From Massilia sp. IC2-477 (GTDB taxonomy: Bacteria > Pseudomonadota > Gammaproteobacteria > Burkholderiales > Burkholderiaceae_D), in assembly GCF_020707265.1 (NCBI RefSeq), contig NZ_JAJFEQ010000003.1, positions 1 through 64,000 of the forward strand: DNA of 64,000 nucleotides, read 5' to 3'. The translations under genes and the position numbers were made by a program. This document shows positions 17,648 through 28,806 of this stretch, piece by piece. The notes under the pieces were generated by a model. The model ran no database searches. It was not told where the DNA came from and was given only the letters and a program-made list of their open reading frames with translations. How positions within the stretch are numbered: position 1 is the first letter of the stretch; each line of letters begins with the position of its first letter.

Positions 17648-18612
17648 TGCGCGGCCCCGCTTCGGAACGGATCGGCTACTTCGGCAAGGTCCCGGCGCGC
17701 GCCGATTTCGTCAAGCTGGCCGATGACCCGGCCGCCATCGCGATGCTTGACCGCTGGCTGGCCCAGGTCATGACCCAGCTGGCCGAGGACGCGCGCTGGC
17801 GCATCAACTACGACGCCATGCCGCCGGTCAGCTTCGCCCTGGTCGGCCCGGCGCGCCGCCACGCGATCGCCGGCCACCTGCTGGCCAGCCACGACCAGTC
17901 CGGGCGGCGCTTCCCCTTTCTCGCCGCGCGCACCCATGCGGTGGCGGACCCGGTCGCGTTCGTGACGCGCTGCCCGCTCGCCTTTGCGCCGCTGTGGACT
18001 TTTTTGGAGTCGCGCTGCCCGCGCGTGCTGTGCGAGGCCGATCCAACGCCACACCTGGCGGCGATCGCCGACGCCACCGTGGCGCTGGGCGAAGCCGAGC
18101 CGACCCTGTCGCAGCTGCTGGCCAACGGCACCGTCGGTTCGCTCGGGACGCTGCTGGGAGAGCGCCAGTTCGCGCGCATGGTGCTGGCGCTCGGCCTGCT
18201 GCTGCAGCCGGTGATGCACTCCCAGCCGGCCGAACTGCATAAAAGCCTGGTGCTGCCGCTGCCGAACGACGCCGCCGCGCGCTACGCGGTGGCCGCGTTC
18301 TGGCTGCAGCTGGTCGCGCCCTTCCTGCGCCGTGCGAGCTTCGACCTGGCGATCTTCATCACGCGCCAGGAGGGCCGCCCGGTACTGGTGGTGGGCTTCT
18401 GCGCGGCGCTGGCCGAGACCCTGCGCGCCCTGGTCGACCCCCTGGTCGGCGCCGAGCAACAGGTGCGCCTCACCGACACCGGCTGGATCGACGAGCAGCT
18501 CTACATCGACCTCGATGTGCGCTCGCTGGCCAGCTACCTGGCCCAGTCCGACCTGCCGCTCGGCCTGGCGCGCGACATGTTCATGAAGACCTTCATCGGA
18601 GCCCAGACGTGA
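17647..18612 (+). CDS. tagF: T6SS accessory protein TagF (ImpM family)
   Basis: The 321-residue protein opens with the TagF signature GYFGKVPARADFVKL and continues with the ImpM fold (FALVGPARRHAIAGHL, DQSGRRFPF). In Pseudomonas and Agrobacterium, TagF blocks T6SS assembly after translation unless the Fha/PpkA pathway releases it; no fha, ppkA or pppA gene is seen in this window. ATG 17647 overlaps the tssM stop (TGATG) and GGAGG lies a few bases upstream. It ends in a four-base overlap with the OmpA-like gene, making tssM-tagF-ompA one coupled operon. Confidence 0.9.
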   Translation: MRGPASERIGYFGKVPARADFVKLADDPAAIAMLDRWLAQVMTQLAEDARWRINYDAMPPVSFALVGPARRHAIAGHLLASHDQSGRRFPFLAARTHAVADPVAFVTRCPLAFAPLWTFLESRCPRVLCEADPTPHLAAIADATVALGEAEPTLSQLLANGTVGSLGTLLGERQFARMVLALGLLLQPVMHSQPAELHKSLVLPLPNDAAARYAVAAFWLQLVAPFLRRASFDLAIFITRQEGRPVLVVGFCAALAETLRALVDPLVGAEQQVRLTDTGWIDEQLYIDLDVRSLASYLAQSDLPLGLARDMFMKTFIGAQT

Positions 18613-19361
18613 AACCTTCCGCCTTCATCGCCCTGGTCCTGCTGGCAGGCGCCGCCCATGCCCAGCAGGAGCCGCCGGTCGTCGTCAGCGGCACCGTCGC
18701 CGACGAAGCCACCCGGGTCGCGCTGCTGGACCGCCTGCGCAACGTCTACGGCGCCGGACGCGTGGTCGACCAGCTCGCCGTCGGCACCGTGGCGGCGCCG
18801 GCCAACTGGAACGACTATGTGGCCCGGCTCATCAACCCGAACCTGAAGCTCATCAAGGGCGGCCAGCTCAAGGTCGACGGCAACAACGTCAGCCTGCGCG
18901 GCGACGTCGCCAACGAAGAACAGCGCCAGAAAATCGCCGGCGACATCGCGGCCGGCCTGAATCCGACCTATACCGTCAACAACGGTCTGCGGGTCACGGT
19001 GTCGCAGCAGGGCGTGCTGGACGCGGCGCTGGCCAACCGGATCATTGAGTTCGAGTCGGGCAAGGCGACCCTGACCGAGGCCGGCATGGCGGTGCTTAAC
19101 CAGATGAGCGAGGCGATGCAGAAGATCAAGGGCGTGAAGGTCGAGGTGATCGGGCATACCGACAACGCGGGTTCGCGCGCGGGCAACCTGTCGCTGAGCC
19201 AGGCGCGGGCGGAGGCGGTGAAGACCTACATCGTCGGGAAAGGGATCGCGCCCGAGACGATCGCGGTCTCGGGGGAAGGGCCGGATCGGCCGGTTGCCGA
19301 CAACCGCACGCCGGAGGGGAAGGCGCGGAACCGGCGGATCGAGTTCAAGGTGATTCAGTAG
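18609..19361 (+). CDS. Periplasmic BON/OmpA-domain protein of the T6SS operon
   Basis: The 250-residue product starts at GTG (overlapping the tagF stop, GTGA) with a Sec signal peptide cut near AAHAQQ. BON-like repeats fill about residues 20-130 and an OmpA C-terminal peptidoglycan-binding domain the last 120, with VIGHTDNAGSRAGNLSLSQA and the closing RNRRIEFKV. No lipobox is seen, so it is probably soluble or wall-bound. TssL in this locus is the short form without its own peptidoglycan-binding domain, so this protein may anchor the T6SS core to the wall in the manner of TagL. That role is inferred from position. Confidence 0.82.
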   Translation: MKPSAFIALVLLAGAAHAQQEPPVVVSGTVADEATRVALLDRLRNVYGAGRVVDQLAVGTVAAPANWNDYVARLINPNLKLIKGGQLKVDGNNVSLRGDVANEEQRQKIAGDIAAGLNPTYTVNNGLRVTVSQQGVLDAALANRIIEFESGKATLTEAGMAVLNQMSEAMQKIKGVKVEVIGHTDNAGSRAGNLSLSQARAEAVKTYIVGKGIAPETIAVSGEGPDRPVADNRTPEGKARNRRIEFKVIQ

Positions 19362-19373
19362 GTCTGCTTGCAA

Positions 19374-19459
19374 AATTGGATCCCGGCCTGCGCCGGGATG
19401 ACGGTCTTACGGCCAACAATGCCAGATGCGTCGTCCCGGCGCAGGCCGGGACCCAAGTT
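19374..19459. repeat. REP-like inverted repeat (GGATCCCGGCC family), copy 1
   Basis: Two arms face each other: AATTGGATCCCGGCCTGCGC and the near-reverse complement GCGCAGGCCGGGACCCAAGT, 30-35 bases apart. They fill the gap between the convergent OmpA-like and tssL genes and abut the tssL stop. A second copy with the same wording lies at 37885-38014. They may act as a transcript barrier or are a non-autonomous mobile unit. Confidence 0.75.
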
Positions 19460-20221
19460 CTAAGGAAGCGTAATCGTCACATGCGCCGCCTTCGGCGGCA
19501 GCTTCACCAGGTCGTTGTACGCGGCCAGCTGCGTCTCCGTCTCTTTGGATAACGCCGTCCGGAATCCCAGGTAAGCCCCCAGCCCCGCCACCATGAACAC
19601 GGCGCCCAGCACCCACAGCGACAAATCGCTCTGCAACCGGTTGACCACCTGGTCCGGGCGATCGGCGTGCGGGGCGAAGCCGCGGGTGCGGCCGCGCATG
19701 CGGGCGATCTCGTCGCCCAGGCGCGCTACCAGGTAATCGAGCTTGTCGCGGCCGTCGAGGGCGTAGCGGCCCTGGAAGCCAAGCAGCAGGCACATATGGA
19801 AGACTTCCAGCGCCTCGACGTGCATCTGGCCCTTGGCGCGCAGGTCTTCTAAGCGGTGGAAGAAGTGCTCGCCCGCCAGCTGGTCGCCGAACACGCGCAG
19901 CTGCAGCGGGCGTGTCTCCCAGGCTTCGCGCACTTCAAACGTCGAACGCAGGATGATCTCGTCCACCGCCGAGCAGAATGCGTACTTGGCGGCGGTCACG
20001 TCCTCGGCAGAGATGCCGAGCGCCTTGGCGTTGCGGTCGACGTCGGCCAGGAAGCCCGTCATGTTGTCGGAGAAGGCCACCTTGTCCTGCGGTCCGCAGC
20101 CGTTCTTCAGCAGGAACAGCGCATAGAAGCCTTCGTACATGATGTCCACCAGGCGCTGCGGCGGACGTTCGACCTTCTGGCCGGGCTGGGGCGCGACGCG
20201 CCGTTCGACGAAGGCGCTCAT
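19460..20221 (-). CDS. tssL: Type VI secretion membrane protein TssL (DotU/IcmH family), short form
   Basis: The 253-residue protein carries the DotU wording YEGFYALFLLKNG, AKYAFCSAVDEIIL and HMCLLLGFQGRY, then one C-terminal membrane helix near residues 200-220 (LWVLGAVFMVAGLGAYLGF). This gives the usual tail-anchored topology with the cytoplasmic hook domain. It lacks the OmpA-like extension that longer TssL proteins have. It joins TssM and TssJ in the membrane complex and contacts TssK. It is the last gene of the minus-strand tssJ-tssK-tssL operon and overlaps tssK by four bases. Confidence 0.93.
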   Translation of the reverse strand: MSAFVERRVAPQPGQKVERPPQRLVDIMYEGFYALFLLKNGCGPQDKVAFSDNMTGFLADVDRNAKALGISAEDVTAAKYAFCSAVDEIILRSTFEVREAWETRPLQLRVFGDQLAGEHFFHRLEDLRAKGQMHVEALEVFHMCLLLGFQGRYALDGRDKLDYLVARLGDEIARMRGRTRGFAPHADRPDQVVNRLQSDLSLWVLGAVFMVAGLGAYLGFRTALSKETETQLAAYNDLVKLPPKAAHVTITLP

Positions 20222-21564
20222 GCGGCCACCGCAATCAGTTCGAGGCGCAGGTCGCGGATCCCGTTCGGGACGTAGATCGAGATCGCCTGCGATTTCAGCA
20301 TCGTTTCATACAGCATGCCACGGTTCTCCAGGATGAAGTAATAGGTATCGGGCCGCACCGGCACCGCCGCCGGCACCTGCGGGGCGTGCACTAGCTTCAC
20401 GCCGGGCAGGGCCGACAGCACGAACTTGTCGACGTCTTCCGGCGCGCCCACCTTGAACTGCAGCGGCACCACGTCCACCAGCTGCAGCGCCGGCATGTCG
20501 GCCGACACCGCGAGGTAGAGCGTGGTCTGCAGATTGATGCGGCCCGAGTCGAGGGCGCCCAGGTAGTAGGAGGGGCGCTCGCGGTTCAGGACGATCGTGA
20601 AGTAACGCGACGAGATCACGGTGTCGAGCAGGTCGCGGATGATGCCGTCCAGGCGCGCGAACTGCGGGCCCGGATCGGCGTGCACGTAGGACGGCAGGTC
20701 TTCCAGCCGGTAGCTGCGCGAATAGGTCATCAGGCCGCCGGCCAGGGCCAGCAGCTCGCCGAACAGGCGCTCCGGATGCAGGTCGCGGTGGCCCAGGTAG
20801 TGCGACAGGGCGGCGTAGCCGGTGCTGGCCGTGTGCAGCAGCCAGAAGGCCGAGACGTCGCCGCCACGGATCTCGATCACGTTCTTGCTCGGCTCGCGCA
20901 TGTGGCCGTACAGGGCGTTGACCTTGGCCAGCAGCTTTTCCATCAGCCGCGCCAGGTTCAGGTGCAGGCCGGGCGCGGCGTCGATCGACAGGCTGGGAGG
21001 AACGAATGCGGGATCCGCCTCGAAGCCTCCGGTGGGCACGCGCCGCAGCCGCACCAGCGGAAAGCTGTCGTAGGCTTCCAGCGGCTCGGTGTCGGCCACC
21101 AGCCGCAGCGCCTTGCGCAGGTAGGTGATCGGGGCCTCGGCCGCGCGCGTGTACAGGTCCTGGGTCTCGCGCTCGTGACTGGAAAAGCGCGCGTCCGGCG
21201 GCGTATCGCTTTCCGGCGCATGGTTCTCGCCCCAGGCCTTCAGGGCGGGGAGGGCGGCGTGGAAGGTAACAGTTTGAAGGCCGGCCGGCAGTTCGCCCAG
21301 GCGCACCTGCAGCGGCAGCGGGTCGCCGTCCGGGGCGCGATAGACGTCGCCGTCGGGGAACAGCACCGACAGTTCCTCGATGCGCAGCACGTCGTGGCGC
21401 AGGGCGTCGAAGTCGACCACCAGCTTGCGCACGCCCCAGGCATAGGGGTGCAGCGCCAGAGCGGTCTGGTTCAGGCGCGCCTCGTGGTAGCGGTCCTGCT
21501 GCTGGAAATGCTGGGGTCGCAGGAACAGTCCCTCGCCCCACAATAGCTTCGCTGGCATGCTCAT
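20218..21564 (-). CDS. tssK: Type VI secretion baseplate adaptor TssK
   Basis: The 448-residue protein begins MSMPAKLLWGEGLFLRPQHF, the standard TssK N-terminus, and keeps the later family blocks (GGDVSAFWLLHTASTGYAAL, LSHYLGHRDLHPERLF). TssK is a trimer tying the baseplate to TssL/TssM. Start 21564 was chosen by family length and the conserved opening; the open frame runs 38 codons further upstream into tssJ, which is not plausible. Since baseplate genes tssF and tssG are absent from the window, TssK is the only obvious baseplate part besides TssE. Confidence 0.94.
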   Translation of the reverse strand: MSMPAKLLWGEGLFLRPQHFQQQDRYHEARLNQTALALHPYAWGVRKLVVDFDALRHDVLRIEELSVLFPDGDVYRAPDGDPLPLQVRLGELPAGLQTVTFHAALPALKAWGENHAPESDTPPDARFSSHERETQDLYTRAAEAPITYLRKALRLVADTEPLEAYDSFPLVRLRRVPTGGFEADPAFVPPSLSIDAAPGLHLNLARLMEKLLAKVNALYGHMREPSKNVIEIRGGDVSAFWLLHTASTGYAALSHYLGHRDLHPERLFGELLALAGGLMTYSRSYRLEDLPSYVHADPGPQFARLDGIIRDLLDTVISSRYFTIVLNRERPSYYLGALDSGRINLQTTLYLAVSADMPALQLVDVVPLQFKVGAPEDVDKFVLSALPGVKLVHAPQVPAAVPVRPDTYYFILENRGMLYETMLKSQAISIYVPNGIRDLRLELIAVAA

Positions 21565-21616
21565 CGACTTGGCTCCGGCTCCAGAAATTCCTAGCTTGGC
21601 GGAAACAACGACGGGT

Positions 21617-22180
21617 TCATTGACAGCGCACAGAAGAAAGCATCGATGTCCCGGAACTGCCGCCCGCGGTGAGTGCACACGCGTGCAGGCCCAGCGTCAA
21701 GCCCTTGCTTTCCGCATCTGCGGCGGCCACCACCATGCGCCATCGCTGTTCGGCCGGGCGCTGAAACAGCGCGACCACGGCCAGGTGGCTGGCTTCGCGG
21801 CTGACCTTTTCGACCACTTCGTAGCGCTGGCCCGGCACCAGCATGATTTCGCGTACCTCGACCAGGTCCGCCCCCAGGCTGTCGCGTTCTGCCTGCGGGT
21901 TCAGGAAAGCGGAGTAGGGCGCCTGTTCGAAGGCTTCGACGCGGCGCAGCTTGTACAGGCGCACCGCCAGCGCGATCGGCTGGCCGCGCTTGTCGAGATT
22001 GAGCTTGTGCGAGGCGTGCAGGCGGAGGGCCACCGTGCGCGGCGGCTTCTGGGCGTCCGGCAGTTCGGACGGCTTGCGCAAACCGGTCGCCTCCAGGGCT
22101 TTGCCGGCGATGCCGTTACTGCCGCAGCCGGCTGCCAGACAGGCGACAGCGAGCGCCGCCAGGCACGAAATTGTTCTCAT
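21617..22180 (-). CDS. tssJ: Type VI secretion outer-membrane lipoprotein TssJ
   Basis: The 187-residue product has a lipoprotein signal peptide with lipobox AAGC, then a beta-sandwich region with the family block SHKLNLDKRGQPIALAVRLY and LRRVEAFEQAPYSAF. TssJ holds TssM to the outer membrane. ATG 22180 is preferred to ATG 22186 because AAAGGA is at normal distance only for the former. It is the first gene of tssJ-tssK-tssL and faces the TPR lipoprotein gene across 196 bases, which should hold two divergent promoters; no clear sigma-54 or sigma-70 match was found there. Confidence 0.9.
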   Translation of the reverse strand: MRTISCLAALAVACLAAGCGSNGIAGKALEATGLRKPSELPDAQKPPRTVALRLHASHKLNLDKRGQPIALAVRLYKLRRVEAFEQAPYSAFLNPQAERDSLGADLVEVREIMLVPGQRYEVVEKVSREASHLAVVALFQRPAEQRWRMVVAAADAESKGLTLGLHACALTAGGSSGTSMLSSVRCQ

Positions 22181-22376
22181 CGCCATTTCCTTTACTCATC
22201 GTTTGCCAGCACAAGCACGGATTGAAACCCAGCGGCGTGCGCCTGCTGTGATCCCGCGCAAGCGCAAGGCGTCAACGTGGCAAAGAAAGCGAACTCGGCT
22301 TTGATTGACAGTGCGCAACTTCCGCAAAAGGCGCTTGCGAATAATGGTGGCTGGTTTAACTGTCGTGGAGAGCCAC

Positions 22377-22961
22377 ATGTACAAACGCTTGATGCCGTTG
22401 ATCGTGGGAGTCGTCGCCCTGGCCGGGTGCGCCAGCGGCCCACAAAGCGGGGCGGGCAGGTCGACCGCCGCCGCGGGGGAGCAAGTCTTTACCGAAGCCG
22501 ATAAGGCGATCGCTTCGAAACAGGAAGAGAAGGCCTACGCCATGCTCAAGGCCGCGGGCGAGGCGCACCCGGTCGACAAGCGGCCCTGGGTGAAGATGGC
22601 GCAGATCCGCTTCAATGCCGGCGTCTACGGCGAGGCAATCACCAATGCCCAGGAGGCCCTGGAGCGTGACCCGGACGACGCCGTGGCGCACAGCATCGTC
22701 GCCGTCAGCGGCCTGCGCGTGGCCAGCAAGTCGCTGTCCGACCTGACCCGCAAGAACAACCTGAATGGCGACGTGAAGAGCGAGGCGCAGGATCTGGCCA
22801 AGCTGCTACGCACCAGCCTGGGTGAGGACAGGCTGTTCAAGGCGAATGACACGCCGAAGGCCCAGCCACGGCCGAGACCCGCGTCCACCGCGTCTGCTGC
22901 CCCAGCGGCTCCTTCAAAGCCCGCTAGCAGCGACAAGGATCCTTTCGCAGGCCTGAAATAA
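22377..22961 (+). CDS. T6SS-linked TPR lipoprotein
   Basis: The 194-residue product has a lipobox (VALAGCASG, Cys about residue 18), then one or two TPR-like units (KAYAMLKAAGEAHPVDKRPW, YGEAITNAQEALERDPDD), and a C-terminal Pro/Ala/Ser-rich tail ending DPFAGLK. Similar TPR lipoproteins precede tssB in several Burkholderiales T6SS loci, but their exact role is not fixed. ATG 22377 follows GGAG. It leads the six-gene tss operon on the plus strand, 53 bases before tssB. Confidence 0.78.
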   Translation: MYKRLMPLIVGVVALAGCASGPQSGAGRSTAAAGEQVFTEADKAIASKQEEKAYAMLKAAGEAHPVDKRPWVKMAQIRFNAGVYGEAITNAQEALERDPDDAVAHSIVAVSGLRVASKSLSDLTRKNNLNGDVKSEAQDLAKLLRTSLGEDRLFKANDTPKAQPRPRPASTASAAPAAPSKPASSDKDPFAGLK

Positions 22962-23014
22962 ACCGCGCGGCCGGCGCCGCCGGCTGTTCCCATCCCCCGC
23001 AACCTGGAGTCGAC

Positions 23015-23527
23015 ATGGCCAAGAGTGAAAGCGTGCAGAAACGCTTGCAAAAGGTGCGCGCGCCGCGCGTGCAGATGACGTACGACGTCGAGATCGGCGA
23101 CGCCATCGAAAACAAGGAGCTGCCCTTCGTGGTCGGCGTGGTGGGCGACTTCGGGAACGACCCGTCGCAGGAAAAGAAGCGCCTGAAGGACAAGAAGTTC
23201 GTCAACGTCGACGCCGCCAACTTCGACGAGGTGCTGGGCGCGGTGGCGCCGACCGTCAACTTCCGGGTCGACAACCACCTGTCGCCGGAAGGCGGCCAGT
23301 TCGCGGTGCAGCTGCAGTTCAAGGAGATGGATGACTTCCGTCCCGAGTCGGTGGTGCGCCAGGTGGCGCCGCTGAGCGGCCTGCTGGAGGCGCGCACCAA
23401 GCTGGCCGACCTGCGCAACAAGCTGGCCGGGAACGACAAGCTGGAAGACATCCTCAGCGAAGTGCTGGGCAATACCGAAAAGCTGGCGAGCCTGAAGAAG
23501 CAGGGCAAACCGGAAGGGGAGGCATGA
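23015..23527 (+). CDS. tssB: Type VI secretion sheath small subunit TssB
   Basis: The 170-residue protein has the TssB/VipA signature: the opening SVQKRLQKVRAPRVQMTYDV, ELPFVVGVVGDFGND and the C-terminal helix region ILSEVLGNTEKLASL. It forms the contractile sheath with TssC, encoded just downstream. Length is normal and the ATG has GGAG upstream. tssB and tssC are separated by only a base, typical of their joint translation. Confidence 0.96.
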   Translation: MAKSESVQKRLQKVRAPRVQMTYDVEIGDAIENKELPFVVGVVGDFGNDPSQEKKRLKDKKFVNVDAANFDEVLGAVAPTVNFRVDNHLSPEGGQFAVQLQFKEMDDFRPESVVRQVAPLSGLLEARTKLADLRNKLAGNDKLEDILSEVLGNTEKLASLKKQGKPEGEA

Positions 23528-23528
23528 G

Positions 23529-25019
23529 ATGGCGGCAGTCCTCGATACCGCAAGCAAGGCCGCACCGGCAGTCGAACTCGATGCTTCGCTGCTCGACCAG
23601 ATCGTCGAGCAGAGCCGCGTCGCCAAGTCCACCAGCGAACACGAACGCGCACGCGACATCATCTCGGAACTCGTGACCCAGGTGATGCAGGGCACGATGG
23701 TCATGTCGAACAACCTCTCAGCCATGATCGATGCGCGCCTGGCGGAGCTGGACAGGATGATTTCGGACCAGCTGTCTGCCGTGATGCACGCCCCCGAATT
23801 CCAGAAGCTCGAGCGCAGCTGGACCGGCCTGAATTACCTGGTCAAGAACAGCGCGACCAGTGCCAACCTGCAGATCCGCATGCTCAACGCCAGCAAGCGC
23901 GAGCTGGTGAAGGACTTCCAGTCTGCGCTGGAATTCGACCAGAGCAGCATGTTCAAGAAGGTCTATGAAGAAGAATTCGGCACCTTCGGCGGCGCCCCCT
24001 ACGGCACCCTGATCGGCGACTTCGAGATCTCGCGCCAGCCCGAAGACATCTATTTTCTGGAGCAGATGTCGCACGTGGCGGCAGCCAGCCACGCTCCCTT
24101 CATTACCTCGGCCGGTCCGGAGCTGTTCGGCATCGAGAGCTTCGGCGACCTGGGCAAGCCACGCGACCTGGCCAAGGTCTTCGACACCGTCGAATACGCC
24201 AAGTGGAAAGCCTTCCGCGAATCCGAAGACGCGCGCTACGTCGGCCTGACCCTGCCGCGCTTCCTCGGCCGCCTGCCCTACCACCCGGCCGACGGCATGA
24301 GCACCGAGGGCTTCAATTTTGTCGAGGACGTGGACGGCAGCGACCACCAGAAGTACCTGTGGTGCAACGCCGCCTATGCCTTCGGTTCCAAGCTGACCAA
24401 GGCCTTCGAGGACTACGGCTGGTGTGCGGCGATCCGCGGCGTCGAGGGCGGGGGCCTGGTGGAGAACCTGCCGGCCCACACCTTCAAGACCGACGAGGGC
24501 GAGGTGGCGCTCAAGTGCCCGACCGAGCTGGCCATCACCGACCGCCGCGAGAAGGAATTGTCGGACCTCGGCTTCATCTCCCTGGTGCACTGCAAGAACA
24601 CCTCGTACGCGGCCTTCTTCGGCGCCCAGTCGGCCCAGAAGGCCAAGAAGTACGCCAACGAGGCCGCCAACGCAAATGCCGTGCTGTCCTCGCAGCTGCA
24701 GTACATCTTCGCGGTGTCGCGCATCGCCCATTACATGAAGGCCATGATGCGCGACAAGATCGGCAGCTTCGCGGCGGCGTCCAATGTGGAGGACTACCTG
24801 AACCGCTGGCTGACCCAGTACGTGCTCCTCGACGACAACGCGAGCCAGGACCAGAAGGCCCAGTTCCCGCTGCGCGAGGCCAGCGTGCAGGTGTCCGAAG
24901 TGCCGGGCCGTCCGGGCGTCTACCGCGCGGTGTCCTTCCTGCGTCCGCATTTCCAGCTCGACGAGCTGTCCGTTTCGCTCCGACTGGTCGCGGAGCTGCC
25001 GCAGTCGACCAATGGCTAA
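23529..25019 (+). CDS. tssC: Type VI secretion sheath large subunit TssC
   Basis: The 496-residue protein is full length for TssC/VipB, with SAVMHAPEFQKLERSWTGLN, the fold-defining EEFGTFGGAPYGTLIGDFEI and the C-terminal block LRPHFQLDELSVSLRLVAEL. With TssB it builds the cytoplasmic sheath that contracts to fire the Hcp tube and is then recycled by ClpV (TssH), encoded four genes on. A GGGAGG ribosome site lies just upstream within the tssB end. Confidence 0.97.
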   Translation: MAAVLDTASKAAPAVELDASLLDQIVEQSRVAKSTSEHERARDIISELVTQVMQGTMVMSNNLSAMIDARLAELDRMISDQLSAVMHAPEFQKLERSWTGLNYLVKNSATSANLQIRMLNASKRELVKDFQSALEFDQSSMFKKVYEEEFGTFGGAPYGTLIGDFEISRQPEDIYFLEQMSHVAAASHAPFITSAGPELFGIESFGDLGKPRDLAKVFDTVEYAKWKAFRESEDARYVGLTLPRFLGRLPYHPADGMSTEGFNFVEDVDGSDHQKYLWCNAAYAFGSKLTKAFEDYGWCAAIRGVEGGGLVENLPAHTFKTDEGEVALKCPTELAITDRREKELSDLGFISLVHCKNTSYAAFFGAQSAQKAKKYANEAANANAVLSSQLQYIFAVSRIAHYMKAMMRDKIGSFAAASNVEDYLNRWLTQYVLLDDNASQDQKAQFPLREASVQVSEVPGRPGVYRAVSFLRPHFQLDELSVSLRLVAELPQSTNG

Positions 25020-25049
25020 TCAGCTTTCTCAACCTGAATGGAGTAGAAC

Positions 25050-25541
25050 ATGGCAATTGACGTTTACCTGCAGATCGACGGGATCAAGGGCGAATCGATG
25101 GACGACAAGCACAAGGACTGGATCGAGTGCGTCTCCGTGGAGTGGGGCGTGAAGCAGCCGCGTTCCGCCACCGCCTCGACCAGCGGCGGCCACACCGCCG
25201 AGCGTTGCGAGCACGAAGAGATCAAGCTCAAGAAACTGGCCGACCTGTCCTCGCCGATCCTGCTGCAGACCTGCTCGGCCGGCAAGACGATCCCGAAGGC
25301 CAAGCTGGAATTCATGCGCGCCGACGGCCAGGGCGATCGGGTGAAGTACTTCGAGATCGAACTGGAAAACGTCCTGATCGGCGCCGTCGAGCCGAGCGTG
25401 AAGGAAGGCAGCATCATCCAGGAAGAAGTGGGCCTGAAGTTCTCGAAGATCAAGTGGAAGTACACCCAGCAGAAGATCGGCGGCGGCACGGGTGGCAACA
25501 CTTCGGGCGGCTGGGACCTGGCCGCCAACAAGATCGTCTGA
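25050..25541 (+). CDS. hcp: Type VI secretion tube protein Hcp (TssD)
   Basis: The 163-residue protein starts MAIDVYLQIDGIKGESMDDK and has the Hcp1 family blocks SVEWGVKQPRSATASTSGG, ICSAGKTIPKAKLEF-like wording, and a Gly-rich C-terminus. Hcp hexamers stack as the inner tube and can carry effectors. It is embedded in the tss operon between tssC and tssE; the 100-base gap to tssE is GC-rich with possible hairpins, which could allow extra hcp mRNA, but no T run was seen. Confidence 0.96.
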   Translation: MAIDVYLQIDGIKGESMDDKHKDWIECVSVEWGVKQPRSATASTSGGHTAERCEHEEIKLKKLADLSSPILLQTCSAGKTIPKAKLEFMRADGQGDRVKYFEIELENVLIGAVEPSVKEGSIIQEEVGLKFSKIKWKYTQQKIGGGTGGNTSGGWDLAANKIV

Positions 25542-25641
25542 ACATCGCCTGACAGACAGCTTGCGCCTTCGCGCGGCGCACGCGGCCATGCCGCGGCGTC
25601 GCGCGTTTTTTCTTCCATTCCCTGCAACCGGCGGAGGCAAC

Positions 25642-26115
25642 ATGAAGGGCATCAAGCCCGGCCTGCTGGACCGTCTGATGGACGAACGCCCGGAGGCCAG
25701 TGCCGGCAGCGCCTGCACCAGCGAGCAGCTCAAGGACAGCGTGGCGCGCGACCTGGAAGCGCTGCTCAACACGCGCCTGGCCTTCGATCCGGCCATCCTG
25801 AACGCCTACCCGGAAGCGCGCGGCTCGCTCCTGCACTATGGTCTGGCGGATTTCGCCGGCTACTGCCTCACCAGCAGCATCGACCGCGCCGCCGTCTGCG
25901 CCAGCATCCAGGACGCGATCGAAGCCCACGAACCACGCCTGCGCGAGGTCAGCGCCACGCTCGACCTCGCGCCGGGCAGCGTCAACCGCCTCAGTTTCAT
26001 CATCCACGCCCGGCTGGCCCTGCCTGACTGCGCCGAGCCGGTCCACTTCAACGCGGTGCTGCAGCCTTCGTCGCTGCACTACGCCGTCAAGCGCAATGTC
26101 CGCCAGCGCAGCTAG
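25642..26115 (+). CDS. tssE: Type VI secretion baseplate protein TssE (gp25-like)
   Basis: The 157-residue protein has the gp25-like core: LKDSVARDLEALLNTRLAF, then GSLLHYGLADFAGYCLTSS and NRLSFIIHARL. TssE starts sheath growth on the baseplate. ATG 25642 follows GGCGGAGG; an open frame 150 bases longer starts inside hcp and is not credible. Only 39 bases separate its stop from tssH, where tssF and tssG would normally be. Confidence 0.9.
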   Translation: MKGIKPGLLDRLMDERPEASAGSACTSEQLKDSVARDLEALLNTRLAFDPAILNAYPEARGSLLHYGLADFAGYCLTSSIDRAAVCASIQDAIEAHEPRLREVSATLDLAPGSVNRLSFIIHARLALPDCAEPVHFNAVLQPSSLHYAVKRNVRQRS

Positions 26116-26154
26116 CCGCTGGCGGCCGACCCTCTTCTTCAAGGACGCGACACG

Positions 26155-28797
<2,643 letters not shown>

Positions 28798-28806
28798 GGC
28801 GCCACC

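Noticed and set aside
22181..22376. Sigma-54 promoter in the divergent tssJ/TPR gap
   Set aside because: Several GG/GC-like pairs occur but none matches TGGCAC-N5-TTGCA well enough on either strand.
26116..26154. Remnant of tssF or tssG between tssE and tssH
   Set aside because: Only 39 bases are present and they contain a normal ribosome site for tssH. No decayed coding sequence can be seen.
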